This document shows, in pieces, positions 48,434-61,487 of a stretch of 64,000 nucleotides of DNA (within the stretch, counting starts at the first letter, position 1; every line of letters starts with the position of its first letter). Location: NCBI GenBank assembly GCA_032358165.1, contig JAALGY010000057.1, positions 2,914,001 to 2,978,000 on the forward strand, read 5' to 3'. Position numbers and translations under genes: made by a program. Origin of the DNA: Diplosphaera chodatii (lineage: Eukaryota > Chlorophyta > Trebouxiophyceae > Prasiolales > Stichococcaceae). The notes beneath the pieces are model-generated. The model did not search any database. It was not told where the DNA came from and was given only the letters and a program-made list of their open reading frames with translations.

Positions 48434-49154
48434 TGCACTCAGGGTCGTGCTTGGTCGTTTGGCATGCTGGCTATATACATCAGTCCAGGATCTTCCTGCT
48501 GCTACTCAACAAAGCTGTGCAAAAGCTCAAGGTTCACCATTTCATCCATGGGACGCAAGCGCTGCCATCCCACACACTCTCTGGACGTTCATCAGTCCAC
48601 ATGCTTGATTCGGCTTCACGCATCATTCCACCTGCACCGCTGCCATCCAGTGGTGTCTTCGGTGGGACTGTTGTCAGCCGTGCTGACGCTTGTCTGCGGT
48701 CTCTGGCTCACTGTCCTTTCTGCTGTGCAGCATCCGTCGTTCCTTCGTTGCCATCGATATCTCACATCATGGCGGTGGGGGCACTGCAGGCATGCACATT
48801 ACATTACCGGGTGCTCCAGTTGGCCTCGTGAGTCAGCTGAGCGGCGAGGCTTTACAACATGCATCATGAAATGTCTTGCCAGTCACGGTGCCGGTCATGC
48901 TGTTCATGCTAAGATCCGTTTTCGGAGCTGATGAACTGCTGCTGATCACGGCCTCTCAGCTCCTAAGCATGCACTGCTCAGATCACGGTAGCTCGGGTGT
49001 CTGCTGAAGTTCTACGGAGGCTGAAGTTGCTAAACACCAAAGTGCTGACGACGGCTGTGCCGTTGCTGCATGTATGACTGACTGCTGGATGCCGCTCCGC
49101 CCATCCTCGCTACACCGCGCTGCTGGCGGTTTTGAAAAGCCAACTCAGCATGCC
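48434..49154. other. Convergent 3' interval between VPS26 and CAP
   Basis: No coding signal was recognised. Two minus-strand TGTAA elements (TTACA at 48799-48803 and 48852-48856) lie 300-360 bases past the CAP stop and are candidate poly(A) signals. No TGTAA was seen downstream of VPS26 on the plus strand. Confidence 0.4.
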
Positions 49155-52100
49155 TCAGCCGCCGCTGTGGCTGACGGGTTCCGTGACCCAGCGGCCGCTG
49201 CGGAAGGTGCTGACAAACTGCTCCGGGATGGGCGACTCCATAAAGTCGTCATCCTCTGTCGCTCCTGCACATGTCGCAACATTTGTACTCATGTCTTACC
49301 CCTGACGCTGTGCAACAGGACACTCCGGGCACTCCGTGGCACTTCATATCGCCTGAGCATGGCACACTCTGTGCTCATCGTGCAGTGTCGCATCGTACTA
49401 GTAGATGCCGCAGAATGCTTGAACTCCATCATGCAAAACCACCGAGGGTCAATGACACATCAAGCTCACCGGGTGTGATGACATTGACCTCGCTGGACTT
49501 GGCTGTCGTGAGTGCAGTCCCCATCGACTCCTTCGACAGGTAGAGCTGCAAAGTAGCAGACATTGCAGTTGCTGATGCACGTTTGTTTTTGATGCTGAAA
49601 GTTGCTTGCAGGCGTGTGTTGTCGTTGCTCAGATGCCGTGCGGCAAACAAAGCAGATGAGGTATACACTGCCGACGGCAAGGCCTCAAGATGCTGCTCAC
49701 CTGGCAGCCGTCGACCTTGTCGATGGCGACTGTTGGCACCACACCAGTGCACTGCACCTGCAACAATACAGTGCGCACGCTGCCTCGGTGGCCAGTCCTG
49801 CATTCAAGGCTGATCCACACCGCATGCCGTAAAGACCAAGGAACCCTCAACACCCATTCCTGTACTCGATGCTGAGTTCATTACTGCTGCCAGGCAGCTC
49901 AGAGGAACTCACAGCTGCGACGATGTGATCAACCAGTAAGCACCTGCACGGATCTGCTGTTGACGACCTCGCAGGAGGCGACAACCTGCTCGAACACCAG
50001 GCCGCACTTGGTGCACTGGTCGAGCGTGATCGCGTTCAGCTTGCCCTTGACCTGCACTGACCATCGAAAGTCATGCAGCGCTCTTCGGACCTGGCACACA
50101 TGCCACTGGACTGGCGTCCAACCGCCAGGTGATGGTCTGCTACAGAGAGCAATTAAGACACACCCCTAATGAGGCTCGCTGGCTGGCCCATGGCAGGCTT
50201 GGTTGCCTGGGACAACCGACCGTGCTGTATGCACCTGGATGGTGGACCCTTGGCAGCTGTAGACGTAGACGGTCTGCTTCACATCGGTGACCTCGACAAC
50301 CACCTCCCGATTATCCACCTGGAGCATCAGCGTTCAGTACGACCACAGCTATTACTCATCATGCCCCGTGTGGCAGAAGCAGCGCAGATCTGCAAGCACA
50401 GCACCCACCGACAGGCCTGTCTGCCGACGGTCAAAATGCCGCCAGCAAGCTCAGAAGCACCTGGTTCTCGACGACCCACTTGCGGCCGCCCTCCAGCTCC
50501 AGGCGGGGCGGTCCCCTCGTCGTTGAACGCGCGCCCCTCGCTGCACCGGCCGCAGGCTTGGCGGGCGATGAGCTGGCGCCAGCTGGCACTGTGCCGCTGC
50601 GGTCGCCCCGGTTCTTGGTCTTCATGTCGTCCGTCACCTTGCGAAGCCCTGTTGTGACCGAGTCGCCCTGCAGGGTGGCACGCACGCAGCTCACTACGAT
50701 GGCTGAGGTTGCCGCCTCATTCATGGAGCGCCCTTCCAAAGCAGGTAAGAGAGTGTCAGCGGCCATTGCCTAGGCAGCCTGTTACAAGTGCAGGGTGCAC
50801 CTTGTTCAAGGCTGCCAGGAGGGCTCCTCTGGAATTGTCGCCGCCGCCGCCGCCGCCGCTACCGCCACCGGCTGCACCGCTGCCACCGCCTCGCTCCTGC
50901 ACCATGCACAGAACGGCAGAATGGACACTGGTGTGACAGCCACCATATGCTGCAGACAGTGAACCACAGCATGCCCGCTGTTGAGCCACTGGACCCCAAC
51001 ATAGATGTACCTTCAGCATGCTGCCGGCTGCTGGGGGCGGCGGCGGTGGGGGCGGACCACCTGGCGGCCGTGGCGGTGGCGCAGCTGCTGGCGATGGGTG
51101 TGCAGCTGCAGCGCTAGACTCCCCCACATCCCCTGCGCAGCTGATGATGCCGTTGAGATGGCTCAACTGTTGGCAGGCATATCATTGGGTGCAACAGTAG
51201 GTAGGTGCTCTCTGCATGAATCAGCACTGTTCTTCTGCTGCGTCGAGCAGCTTTTGAATGCTGTGCTACTTCCTGTGGGCTTCAGTGTCGTGAACACAAT
51301 CAGCCGACATGCACTGCTATGCTGCTCACGAGCCTGCAGTCCGTCAGTCACACTGGTGCAAGAGGTGCGCACCCTTGAACTGGGATAGGGGCCGGCCGCC
51401 GGGGTTCCAGGCGGGCCCGGCGGCGTGGTGCGCCCGGATGTACCCCGACAGCGCCAGCACCAGCTCCTTCAGCGTCTTCACCCAGTCCACATGGCCCGAC
51501 CCGCTGCAGAGTGGGCAACAGCGTCATGACAGCAGCACAGGCAGCAAAGGACTCCACAGGTGCACTAGGGCGTCAGCAGGTAGCAGGCATGGGTGTTACA
51601 CACGATGCTGGGCCATGAACTGCTGCATAGTCTCGATGACCTTGGTGAGTTGCGATGTTCCATCAGCACTTTGTTGGCGTAGAACTCGGCAGACTGCCAT
51701 GCGTCCGCCACATGCTGCGCCGGCACGTTCATGCCTGCAGCCGGTGAGGCGCAAGTATTACACCATCAGTCAAAATTTGTATCATCAGCAACAAATGTTT
51801 GAGAGCTCAGGTTTGCCTGAACCGCAGAAACGGCAACGGCAAGCCGCGCGATATATGGCGCCACGAACAGACATCTGCTCAGCACAGTAGGTGTGGGGTG
51901 CTATGCCAGCTGATCTGCTGTGGCAAGCAAAGCATACATAGTTGTGCATGACAACAGGGAACAGTAGACTTGACTACCATCTGCAAGCACCATCTGCAAG
52001 CAGAAGCTCCGCACCAAGACACGGCAGCAGAGCCGCTTGGGGCTTCGCTACTGGAGATAGCCTCCCCTCTGCTGCCGTGCCTCGAAATGCTGCAATGGCT

Positions 52101-53181
52101 CGCAGGGAGCAGCAACGCGCAAGAAGCAAGACGAGTGGAGGGTTATCACTTCTCTCCAGAGCCGCTCACCGCAGGAGGGCCCTGTATAGACCACCCACGA
52201 CAGGCCCTGCAGCGACTCCGCCACCGCCTTGCAGTGGTTGAACGCTGAGCTGCGGCGGCCCTCTGTCAGCGCGCTCGCCTGCAGAGGGGAGCTCCAAATT
52301 GGTGTGAAGTCAGTTCATGAGAGCAAGCGGAAATGGACTGCCACCTCCTCGTTGACAACTTCTACCAGCCGTCCGCTTGAGTCTCTTTGAGCCAGTACAA
52401 GCGCTGGTGCTGCACTTACAGGTGCAGTGCTGGGGCTCAGTGGTGCGAGGTGCTGTGCAGCCTGACCTTCTGCATCTGCTCGCCCACTGGGCCCACCAGC
52501 AGCTGCAGGCCGGCGGCATCTGGCTTGCTGCATGCCGCCATCGCCGCCACTATCCGCCTTTGGCCTGCACATTGAGCAGATGGTCGCGTGTGCCACCAAC
52601 GCACCCTGCTAGTGGTGACTGGATGCAGCAGAGTAGAGAGCTCAGCTGCAGCACGATGCCGCTGTCGGCTTGTGCAGCAGTCATTGCCCATCGCTGGAGG
52701 GCCAGGCACCTGCGAAGGCGTCGCGCACGATCGTGCTCGGCTTCGCGACGTCATCACCCAGTGAAGACGCGGCCGCCATGAAGCGCTCCACCACCGGCAT
52801 CACGTCAGCGTCATACGCCGCCACGCCTGCATCGCCGCCGCCGGCCGCCGGCGACGTGATGCTGCAGCCGGCCACTGCGCGACTGGCAGCGGGCTGTGGT
52901 GCAGGGGGCGCAGCTGCGGGCGCAGCACCAGCTGCCGGCTGTGCAGGTGCGGGCGGTGCAGCGGGTGCGATGCTGCCTGCTGGCTGTCCGCTCAGCCGCG
53001 ACTGCAGCCCACACTTCCACTGTTAGCCCTGAATGGTGTGGATCAGTCGGCGCGATTACCGAGTTCAAAGTGCGGAGCAGGAAGCAGACCAGTGTAATAT
53101 ACTGTAGCAGTTGCACACCTCTGCGACCTCCAGCCGTGACGCCACAGCCTCCAGGCGGGCGATCGCCGTCTCGAACAGGCC
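49155..53181 (-). CDS. CAP1: Adenylyl cyclase-associated protein (CAP), actin-monomer regulator; first exon not found
   Basis: CAP/Srv2 binds G-actin and cofilin and speeds actin recycling. The first recognised exon (53181-53119) is GLFETAIARLEAVASRLEVAE, the oligomerising CAP N-terminal helix. It is followed by a Pro/Ala-rich stretch with VMPVVERFMAAASSLGDD and the helical domain PDAAGLQLLVGPVGEQMQK. The actin-binding stretch GLRKVTDDMKTKNRGDRSG lies at about 50.6 kb, then WVVENQ. The C-terminal CARP beta-helix reads VEVTDVKQTVYVYSCQGS (50.3 kb), PTVAIDKVDGCQ (49.7 kb), QLYLSKESMGTALTTAKSS, EVNVITPGELD and ESPIPEQFVSTFRSGRWVTE, with the stop at 49155-49157. This is the full domain set of plant CAP1. 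The start codon must lie upstream of 53181, probably as a short exon like that of VPS26, but no candidate was convincing. Confidence 0.9.
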
Positions 53182-54196
53182 CTGCAATGCGTGCGCAGGA
53201 AGATTGTGGTCAACAGGGTGAGACACCAGGCCAACAAGCAGCAGGCCATCAGCGCATGGGAGAGCACGTGTGATCGGCTTCAGAGACGCAGGATTGCACG
53301 CAAGTCAGACTTTCTGTTATCACAACAGGTTTGCTTCGCAACTGCACCGTCATGATGCGTTCTGCTCGCCAGATCACAAGTGTCAGAGCAGGCCGCCTCG
53401 CGGATCTGGGCTGCCTTTCGACAGCTGGCGGTCAGCACACCCGACGAGGCACCACCTTTGACAGGAACATCAACGCTGCAAACTGCACATGCTGCACCAG
53501 CGGAGATCGCAAGGCATGTTGTACTGCGATGGGCGCTTTGCTGACCGCCTTTGCTGATGTCGTTCTGCCCTTCTGTCGTTGACAGGCATCTGCCTATGGG
53601 GCGGAGTTCAAACTGGGCTGCCGCAGTGCGCCAGTGCCGCGCTGGTCAGCACGGCACTTTGCCGCAAGCGCACAGGTGATGTGAAAGAATACTACCCGAG
53701 TTTCACTGACAAGTGAGACAATCGGAACACGCAGTGTCAGCCTTGTTGCTGGGTTTACAAGTCTGAGAGGTGATCAGGACTTCCGTAACTGGACACACAA
53801 GCCTGCAAGCCATCCAGATCTACGCCGACAAGGTATATGGCCTCTCCTGCTGGTACTTTTAACATACGAAAGCAAACTGCCGCACCTGCGGCCAAGCAGG
53901 TCAGTTGTGGGCCCAGCATGGTCGCATGCTGTGCCCACAACGGTGCAGCAAGTCAGTCTCATCCATATGACTGGCGCCAGTGCTGGCACCTCAAATCATT
54001 GCCTGCATCTGGAACACAGCTGCGCAGACTCTTCATGTGCGGATGTCCCTCCGCCTCATGTCATGTAGTGTCAAGAGTGCGACTGCTGCTCGCAGATCAC
54101 CGAAACTCGCACCTGAACAAGCACGGTCGCACAGAGATGCACAGACGCTGCAGTGACTCTCTTGTCGCAGGTCCTGGCAGACCCACTGAGGCAAAC
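53182..54196. promoter_or_regulatory. Divergent region with CAP first exon and two promoters
   Basis: Must contain the CAP initiator exon (minus) and the promoter and 5' UTR of the chromodomain gene (plus). A plus-strand frame from ATG 53837 (MASPAGTFNIRKQTAAPAAK) ends at a good donor CAG|GTCAGT, but its phase does not fit the next acceptor. It may be a 5' UTR exon or chance. Otherwise no gene was recognised. Confidence 0.4.
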
Positions 54197-57100
54197 ATGC
54201 CGCTGGGGGCATCGACAGGCAAGCTGAGCAGCGCAGAGCTCAAGCAGCTGGAGGAGAAGGTGACCAAGTGGCAGAAGCTCAAGGTCGGGCGGGAGGTGGT
54301 GAAGAAGGTCGGCAAGGAGACGGTGAGCGACAGAAGCTTGCCAGCAAGCACAACTTGCAATCACCGCATGCGTACACCCAAGCCGATGCACACCGTGGCA
54401 AACTGACACATTCATGTATGTGGCCCAATTTCCTCGTAGGTGGAAGGCATCGTTTTCAGCGTGGAGAATGACGAGCTGAAAGGGCCGAAATCCACTCTGA
54501 CCAGCACATACTTGGTCCTGTGGGACAAGGCTGGACTGAACCGCAAGAAGAAACGCCCGCTGGAGGTGCTGCAGTGCTGCCTTTGGCTGTCTGTGCGATA
54601 GCCTGTGACAGCCCTGAGAGCAGGCTGACGATGGCTGCTTCTGCATGCGGGTCAGCATGCGGCAGCATCTTGAGCCCTGCATGCATGCACACGGACAAGC
54701 TGCTGGTGCAGGACTGCACTGCTTGTCGCATGCCTACATAATTTTGTGCACACTGTGCTGCCCTGCAGAACCTGCTCCCAGGCGAGAACGGAGTGGAACA
54801 GCAGGTCCTGTCGGGCGAGCAGCTGGGCGATGACCAAATTATCACGCTGCGGGCGGCCTTCAGCCACCCAAGCCTGATGCTGCCCATCAAACTGCTCCAG
54901 GAGGTAGGCGTCACATAGCAGTGGGAAGCACTGCAGCTGCATGCATGCAAATGCGAAGGCAAGATTTAGCTGACTAGAGTCTCAGGTGCGACGAGTTGCG
55001 CTCTGCAGCATGGGTGGCGCTACAAGTCGGTGCCGGCGGCGCAGCAGCGGCTGCTGCTGGAGTGGACGCCCTGGGACGAGCACGCGGCCCGGTACAAGCG
55101 CCACAGGGACCTCGGCAACGAGTTCCTTGCCAAGGTGAGGCAGGGGTTCGGGCACCGGTGACAAAGTCAGCATGGGGTCGTGGTGCATTGGAGCTGCCGG
55201 TCCTCACGAGCCCGCGCTGCTTGATGCACATGCACCGATTCCATGTAGTGGTACGCGAGGACCGGTGGTTAAACCTTCTCCAACGGCAGGCCAACCGTGT
55301 CCCGTTCAGTGGCATCATGCGAGGTCATGTGTGCAGCCACTGAACAGGCACCGACAAGCACGTTGTGCCGTGTCACAGATGGCGGCGGACCCCCAGCAGC
55401 AGCTGGATCAGGCCGCGCCGGGCGGGGGCCCGCGCCGGGACGCGCCCAGCGGCAGGAACCGCCCGGCGACGGTGGCGTCGCCGGCCAAAAAGCGCGCCAA
55501 AGTCAAGCAGCATGCAGTCAAGCATAAGCGCGAGGAGCCGCTCACGGACGAGGGCTCCGAGGTCGAGGATGAAGGAGACGATGCGATGCCGGACGCGGTC
55601 TCCGGCAGCTCCGGGGGCTTTGCGGACGCACGGGAGGTGAGGCAATAGTAGGGTGCTGAGCCCGCACCTGAGCATGCAAGCGCAGCTGTCTGCAACTGCC
55701 TCATGTGGGCGGACTGTCTGCTGATGCTTGCGAGCATGACAGGCTGCTCTTGCCGTCGGGATGCACACGCATGATCGTGTTGACACCGCACATAACCTTG
55801 AGCTTCACTTTCGCACAGCAGCATACTAGGGCTGTTGATGACCACGGGGACTTACAGCAAAATGCAATTCGCCAGACCGCCAGTCTCAACCAAGTATCAC
55901 TGGCCTGCACAGGACGCGGTGCCGGCTGAGGAGGATGCGCTGGCCGACTTCACCCCCACTGGGCGGCCGCCGCCTGAGATCACCCCCCGGCGGCAGCCAG
56001 CCGGACAGGAGCCGGCGGCAGCCGTTGGTGAGCCCGCCTCCGGCGGCAAGGCCAATGGCCTGGCCCATGATGGTGGCGGCGCCGCAGCCGACGGGGCCGC
56101 AGCGGCCACCAAGGCTGCCGGTACGCCCCCTGGGGGCAAACGCGGTGCAGCCGGCGGGCGACACAAACGGTCCGGTGGCACTGCTGCGGCGCAGCTGCCC
56201 CTGCCGATGTCTGATGACGAGGAGGTTAGTGTCCCCTCCTGTAATGATGACTTCCCTGCCAATTGCTGACAACCACACACAGCATTGAGCCAGAGCGTGA
56301 TATCTCACACATGGATGCCGTGAAGTGCACAGGCGGGGCCCGAAGCCCTGAACGACATGGTGCCGCTTCCACCCGGCTCCGAACCGCCGGCCGTGCCGAC
56401 CCGCCTCACCCTCAGCGAGGGCGACAAGTGCGCACGCTCAAGCATGCAGCATGACCTTATGAGGAAAACAAGTTCTTGTGAAGCAAACAAAAGATCAAAG
56501 CAGCTGTGTTCTGCGTTGACCATGCCAGCTTTCCTGTTGACAAGCAAGGAGTAGCCATCTTGTTCAGCAGCGCGCAGGCCGCTGCTCAGCGGAGTCGGCG
56601 CCTGCCTGAAGTAGGGCGCCGTCAGTTTCGTGAACCCCCCAGTGAACCCTGATTCGCACTAATCCGCACTGGCGCTGCAGGCTGGTGCAGGAGTACAAGG
56701 ACCAGCTGTTCGCATCGGACGAGGAGTTCGAGCCGCAGCACATCGTGGCGCAGCGCCCTGCGGGCGCGCCCCGGGAGGCGCGTCTCTCATTCGGCTGCGA
56801 CTGCTTTTCTGGTGCCGCTGACTGTGATGCTGGCTGAAGCAGAGCAGGCGTCCATGACAGCAGCCAGCATGGCGTCACGCTGACTCTGAAGTGAAGCTGC
56901 CTCTGTTTCAGGCGCAGAGCAGTGAACTGATTGCATGTCATGCGCCACAGTGACACCCTGCTGCAACTGAGCAACCAGACGGCCTGGTGAAAATGCTTCA
57001 TGCCGCAGTACCTGGTGAAGTGGCGCAACTACGAGCTGGACCCAGGCGACTGGAGCGCGTACAAGGATCTGGCGGAGACCAAGGCGCTGGACGCCTGGGA

Positions 57101-57678
57101 GAAGGAGCGCCCCCCGCCGCAGGTGAGGTTTCAGCGTTCAGATCCCCAATGGCGTGGTAAGCCGTGCATTCGCACATCAGGTGGGTGAGATGGGAGTGAA
57201 CGGAACGCGCTATGGTGCCTCGAACACTTCTTGGCACGTTGTTCTTTGGAAACTTAAACGGGAACGTAAGGTGACGATTCTCGGTGCAGGGCGCCGGTAA
57301 GCCGCCGCCACCGCTGCCCAAGTCCGCCGCCAAAGGTAGGCATCTATGTTGTTGCTTTGCGGTGCACGTGCTTCACAAGGCGGATAGATCACCTGTTGGG
57401 CAGCGTGTGAGGGAGGTGCTGCCTGCTGAACCCCACACTGCCCACAGGGTTGTTGGCAGTTTGGCCAGTCGCTGCACATCTGGCATTGTCGCTTGCCACC
57501 TATCCGCTACCTGCCACCCCCCAACGGCAGTCGTAGACTTGGCAGCCGCTGTGCAGACTCCGCCCCATGTGGAGCCGATGTGTCATCGAGTCAGGAGCCG
57601 GATCTGTTGCAGACGGGTCCCTCAAACACCTGGTCTGGTCACATTGCAGGCAGCGCCAAGAGGAAGCGGAAGCGGTGA
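54197..57678 (+). CDS. Chromodomain protein with charged, disordered middle and KR-rich end
   Basis: The proposed start is ATG 54197 (MPLGASTGKLSSAELKQLEE). The N-terminal part reads WQKLKVGREVVKKVGKETVE, GIVFSVENDELKGPKSTLTS and TYLVLWDKAGLNRKKKRPLE. It looks like a small beta-barrel reader followed by a helical part (LGDDQIITLRAAFSHPSLML, RLLLEWTPWDEHAARYKRH). The middle (55.4-56.2 kb) is low-complexity with basic AKKRAKVKQHAVKHKREE and acidic DEGSEVEDEGDDAMPD runs. A chromodomain follows: FASDEEFEPQHIVAQR at 56.73 kb, and after an intron YLVKWRNYELDPGDWSAYKD at 57.01 kb. The last exon ends AKRKRKR, a likely nuclear signal. Binding of methylated histone tails is inferred from YLVKW. I know no family with this exact order. 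The exact splice out of the 56.7-kb exon is unresolved. Confidence 0.72.
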
Positions 57679-58370
57679 ACCCTGATGACCATCAGACGCA
57701 GCAGTGGCCACAGCAGCCGCACCTCTGCAGGGGTGGCCTCATATGGACACCTGCAGCGGCACGTGTCCCAAAATGATGCAGCAGCGCAGTGGAACAAAAG
57801 TTCGTGCAGCTGTTTGCGATATGGCTGCAGGCTGTTTGAGTAGAAGACATGGAAACATGAACAAGCTCGCAGCTGAGCAGCAACGCTGATCACACATAGA
57901 GCAGCCACCACAGCGCCCGGACTGATGCATATGCATGGCGCAGTTCGCAGAAGTTGTGGCATAGGATAGGAGGGTTTGTCGGTGTTACCGTACATGTTTT
58001 ACAGCTGTCATGAGAGACCCATAAACGTCCGTGCAGGACTTGATACGGAAAGCTGTCCAACACACCGAGTCAAATGTACCAAACCTCTCGGTAGACGTAT
58101 CACATGCTATCAAGCAGTTGCTCACAGCCAGCGCAAATGCAACCTGCGCTGCACACTGGTCAATCCGGGAGGACACACGCTCCCCTACAACAACAAACAA
58201 TGGGGTACTGCTGTGCTACCAAGAATGCTTTCAAAATTTGTGATGCGCACACCTCGTGCAATTGCAGCTTCGGCATGTAGGGCTATGGACAGCAGCAGAT
58301 CTCGGGTGCACTACTGCCAGCAGCCTGGTGGATTGCTGCTGTCGCCGCACTGTGCGTGGCTGCATCTCGC
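57679..58370. other. Convergent 3' interval
   Basis: Between the chromodomain-gene stop (57678) and the minus-strand AKR2-like stop (58371). A minus-strand TGTAA (TTACA at 57999-58003) lies about 370 bases past that stop. The plus-strand frame 58031-58243 is open but unrecognised. Confidence 0.4.
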
Positions 58371-60755
58371 TCAAATGTACTTGTCTGAGTCTGGGACGTC
58401 ATTTTGGGGCGCCTTGGCTGCCGCTGAGCTGCCCTTGCTGGTGGCGCTGCCGTTTGCTGCGCTGCTGAGGAAGTCGACCATGTGCGTCTCCCGCTTCAGC
58501 TCGGCAATCTGCAGTACATTAAACCGGGATTGTTGCCTCCTCGCCACTTGCAGCTCAGCACAGACGACATATTGAATGGCGCTTGCTAAGAGAGTCTGTA
58601 GATTCGCAGTGTGGCTGCAAGCAGGTCGAAGCATCAGCATGCTGCTTGCAATACCGTTGGCTGCCTCAGCTGCGCGCAGACTTCTGCTGAAGATGAGCTG
58701 TCGTGAGTGGTCGACAACTCAGGACAGCATTGCACCCACCTGCAGAGGCGTCTGGCCGTCGCTGTTGACGGGGTCTGTTCTCGCGCCGGCACCCAGCAGC
58801 AGCTCTGCGGCTTCCTTTCGCCCGTAGCCTGTGAGTCAGGAGACAGCACGACACCTGAAGTCGAGCCATGGTGCAAGTAACGTGCTACCTGCCAGGCGCA
58901 CCCCATCATGGGGCTGGAGCTCTTCGAGCCCCAAACAGCTGGCACTGGATGGTCGTCAGACCTACTGCTGCCTGTCATATTTGCTCTTGAGCGCAGGGTA
59001 GCTTTGCAGCGTGCCTGCTGCATAGTGGAGCGCTGTGTTGCCCTTGCCATCGGTCAGCTCAACGTCTGCCCCCGCCGTCAGCAGCGCCTGCAGCACAGGG
59101 CTGGTCACATGAATAGTCTGCAGGGCCGCCAGCTGCTGGGAGGTCGGCATGTTTTCTATGCCGGCGCTGTGCTTTTGGTGGCAAAGCCCAGGTTCAGCCC
59201 GCTGGAGCTGACTTCATCTCCTTGCAGGGTTGCAAGCATGAGCACAGCGTCACCTTGACGACCCCCAGGCGGTTGAAGCCCACTGCGACTCCCAGCGGCG
59301 TGATGCCGCGGCTGTCCCTGCTGTTGGGGTCACACCCCTCCTGCACACAATTGACGTTCGGTGACGCCATTGCAGTTCCTGCCCTTGTGCTTCTCATCGA
59401 AAGGTTTCCCAGGATGTGAGGTATCCACTGCCAACTGCAGTGCGGAGGACCCACCTCAAGTAGTGAGGCTGTCGCATCTGCATCGCCCGCTTTCGCTGCG
59501 TCATGCAAATTTGTCGGCCGCACCTGCAATCCAGACAAGCCCATTCTGTGTCATTGGCGGGCAGATGAGCTGCAGCAACTAGAACTACGTACAGACACCT
59601 TACATGCAAGCAGCATATTCGGTGCAACCCACCGGCAGGGTTTTGCCGGGGGGCTGGGGAGCCGGCTCGGGCGCAATGCCCATGTCCGCCATCTTGCGGC
59701 TGATCTTCGACATGAGCTCCACGTCGTTCCAGTGCCGCTCCATGCCCGCGGTGCCGGACGCCGCGATGTCGTCGAACACCTGCTTCAGCTCGGGGTCGCC
59801 CCGCAGCAGCTCCATCTTCTTCCTGCATCCGGCACAGCACAGCAGCGCCTTTATATCAGGCATCAGAGCCACAGAGGCATCCCTCTCATGTGCGACAGTC
59901 CAGTGAGCGTGATGCTCATCGTCTCCACCGCTGCACCCACGCAACCTCGCTTGCTGAAGGCACACACATGAGGCCATGTGCTGCCAAGATCACTGCAGAG
60001 CACTTCAAGCTGCCGCACCTGTACTCGGGATCTGCCAGCTGTTGGCTCGCTGCCTGCGCCATCATCGGGCTGCCCAGTCGCCGCACCTGCGCATCTCAGA
60101 CCGCCGTGACCACCACTGGTAAGTTGCTCGCCAGCAGCTGACGGCCCGACACAGGGGCAGTCTTGACGCCAATAATCAGCCAATGGTAAAATGTCGAAGT
60201 CACCTGCTCCTGCGTCTGCAGCGCGACCTCGGGGTTGGCCTTCAGGTACGCCAGAGCCTGCTGATACATGCCGGCGTCGATGCCCGGCGGCGGCGCCACC
60301 GGGATCTGCATGCAGGACGCGCAAGATCGCCGTGGTCACAAAGGTGTCACATGTGCGCACATATCCACATGTGTGCTGCATGTGCTGCAGCTGCCTGATC
60401 CTATAGCATGCGGCTGTGCTCGGTGTCACACAGACGCGATGCTGCTCCCAAGTGCAAACACCCACATGCTCTGCTGGAGCAGGTGATCTGACAGACTGGA
60501 TCACTGGCTAGTTCCTACTGTAGGACGCTGCAGCAGTAATATCCTGAAAGGAGCGAAGCTGGTCACCTTATCGCCGTTGGGAAGGGTGATTGTCTCGGGA
60601 CCTGCGTCACTCCTGGCCTCTCTGGGCCTCCTGCTGCTGCCAGTAGCTCTGCTGCCGTTTGCGTTGCCACTGCTGGTGCCATTCCTCGGCGCAGTGCCTA
60701 GACCAGAACCAGCCATGCCATTGGCTGAGGGCGCTGACTTGCTCTTTTTGCCCAT
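58371..60755 (-). CDS. AKR2: AKR2-like STI1/ankyrin-repeat protein (outer-envelope targeting chaperone type)
   Basis: Starts at 60755 with MGKKSKSAPSANGMAGSGLG and a Ser/Gly/Arg-rich N-terminus, then PETITLPNGDK at the first donor. Helical STI1-like parts follow: YQQALAYLKANPEVALQTQE and SPMMAQAASQQLADPEYR, then ELLRGDPELKQVFDDIAASG, GMERHWNDVELMSKISRKMA. Four ankyrin repeats follow: NLHDAAKAGDADATASLLE, GCDPNSRDSRGITPLGVAVG, LLTAGADVELTDGKGNTALH with YAAGYGRKEAAELLLGAG, and ARTDPVNSDGQTPL. The end is ELKRETHMVDFLSSAANG, with a Ser/Ala tail to the stop at 58371. The DPELK...GGxxAMxxxWND block directly before ankyrins is the signature of plant AKR2, which binds outer-envelope proteins and delivers them to plastids. 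The basic N-terminus differs from the acidic one I recall for AKR2A. Confidence 0.82.
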
Positions 60756-61487
60756 GCTGCCCTAGCTGCACCTTGTACAGGCAAGTGGTGCAAGTATCGA
60801 ACAGAAACCTGGGTAATACGCACGCTGACCGGGCGCCGTTTGATCAGATGTTCTTCTGGGACGTTTGTGAATGTTACACTCGGCACCTTGAGTCCAGAAG
60901 CTTGACGACAGAGTTGGTGCTCCTGCATGCATCTCCGATCTCATCCAGATTTTGGCACAGCGGGGTGAGCAAAGCTCAGGCCCCCTGGTGCGGCGGACAA
61001 GCAGCGGCAGGTGCCTCGGCAGCCTCTTGAAGAGTTGTAGTGTTTGCAGTGTGCCAGGGTATACACAACATACAGAATGCAACTGAAACTGCAGCTATGC
61101 GATCGATGTACACCACCACACCCGATGTTGACCGAAATACCTTCCTGGAATACTCAGGGCTCGCAATGAGGCCTATATATATTTAGACAGCAATGTGCCG
61201 TATAAATGCTGTGCAAACCCAGTGGACCAGCAAACCTGAGATGTCACTGACTGCAGAAGTCACACTGCCGCTGCCTCATCAGTCAGCAAGATACATCGCC
61301 TGCATACCGTACGTCCAAATCGCGTTCAGGACGGCGCTGCTGTGCACCTCGCGCCAAAGTCCTGCCGGCTGACTGAAGCCCACAGACCAGTCCCCCACGC
61401 TTTGATCCTGCTCCGAAATTAAAAACATGCTGCTCCCCGCTGCCGTTTGGCTGCCAGGGCGCGCCTCCAGGCCCACATGCGGCCCGG
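60756..61487. other. Intergenic: phosphatase 3' end and AKR2-like promoter
   Basis: Both flanking genes are minus-strand. The right part should be the phosphatase 3' UTR and the left part the AKR2-like promoter. TATATATATTTA at about 61172-61183 is the most TATA-like stretch but is about 420 bases from the start codon. No coding signal was recognised. Confidence 0.4.

Noticed and set aside
53837..54406. Longer start for the chromodomain protein at ATG 53837
   Set aside because: The continuous frame crosses sequence that reads as intron, and the attractive CAG|GTCAGT donor does not join in phase with the acceptor before MPLGAST.
58031..58243. Plus-strand frame opening with MQDLIRKAVQHTESNVPNLS
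   Set aside because: It looks helical, but it lies in a convergent 3' region, has codon use unlike neighbouring exons and matches no family I know.
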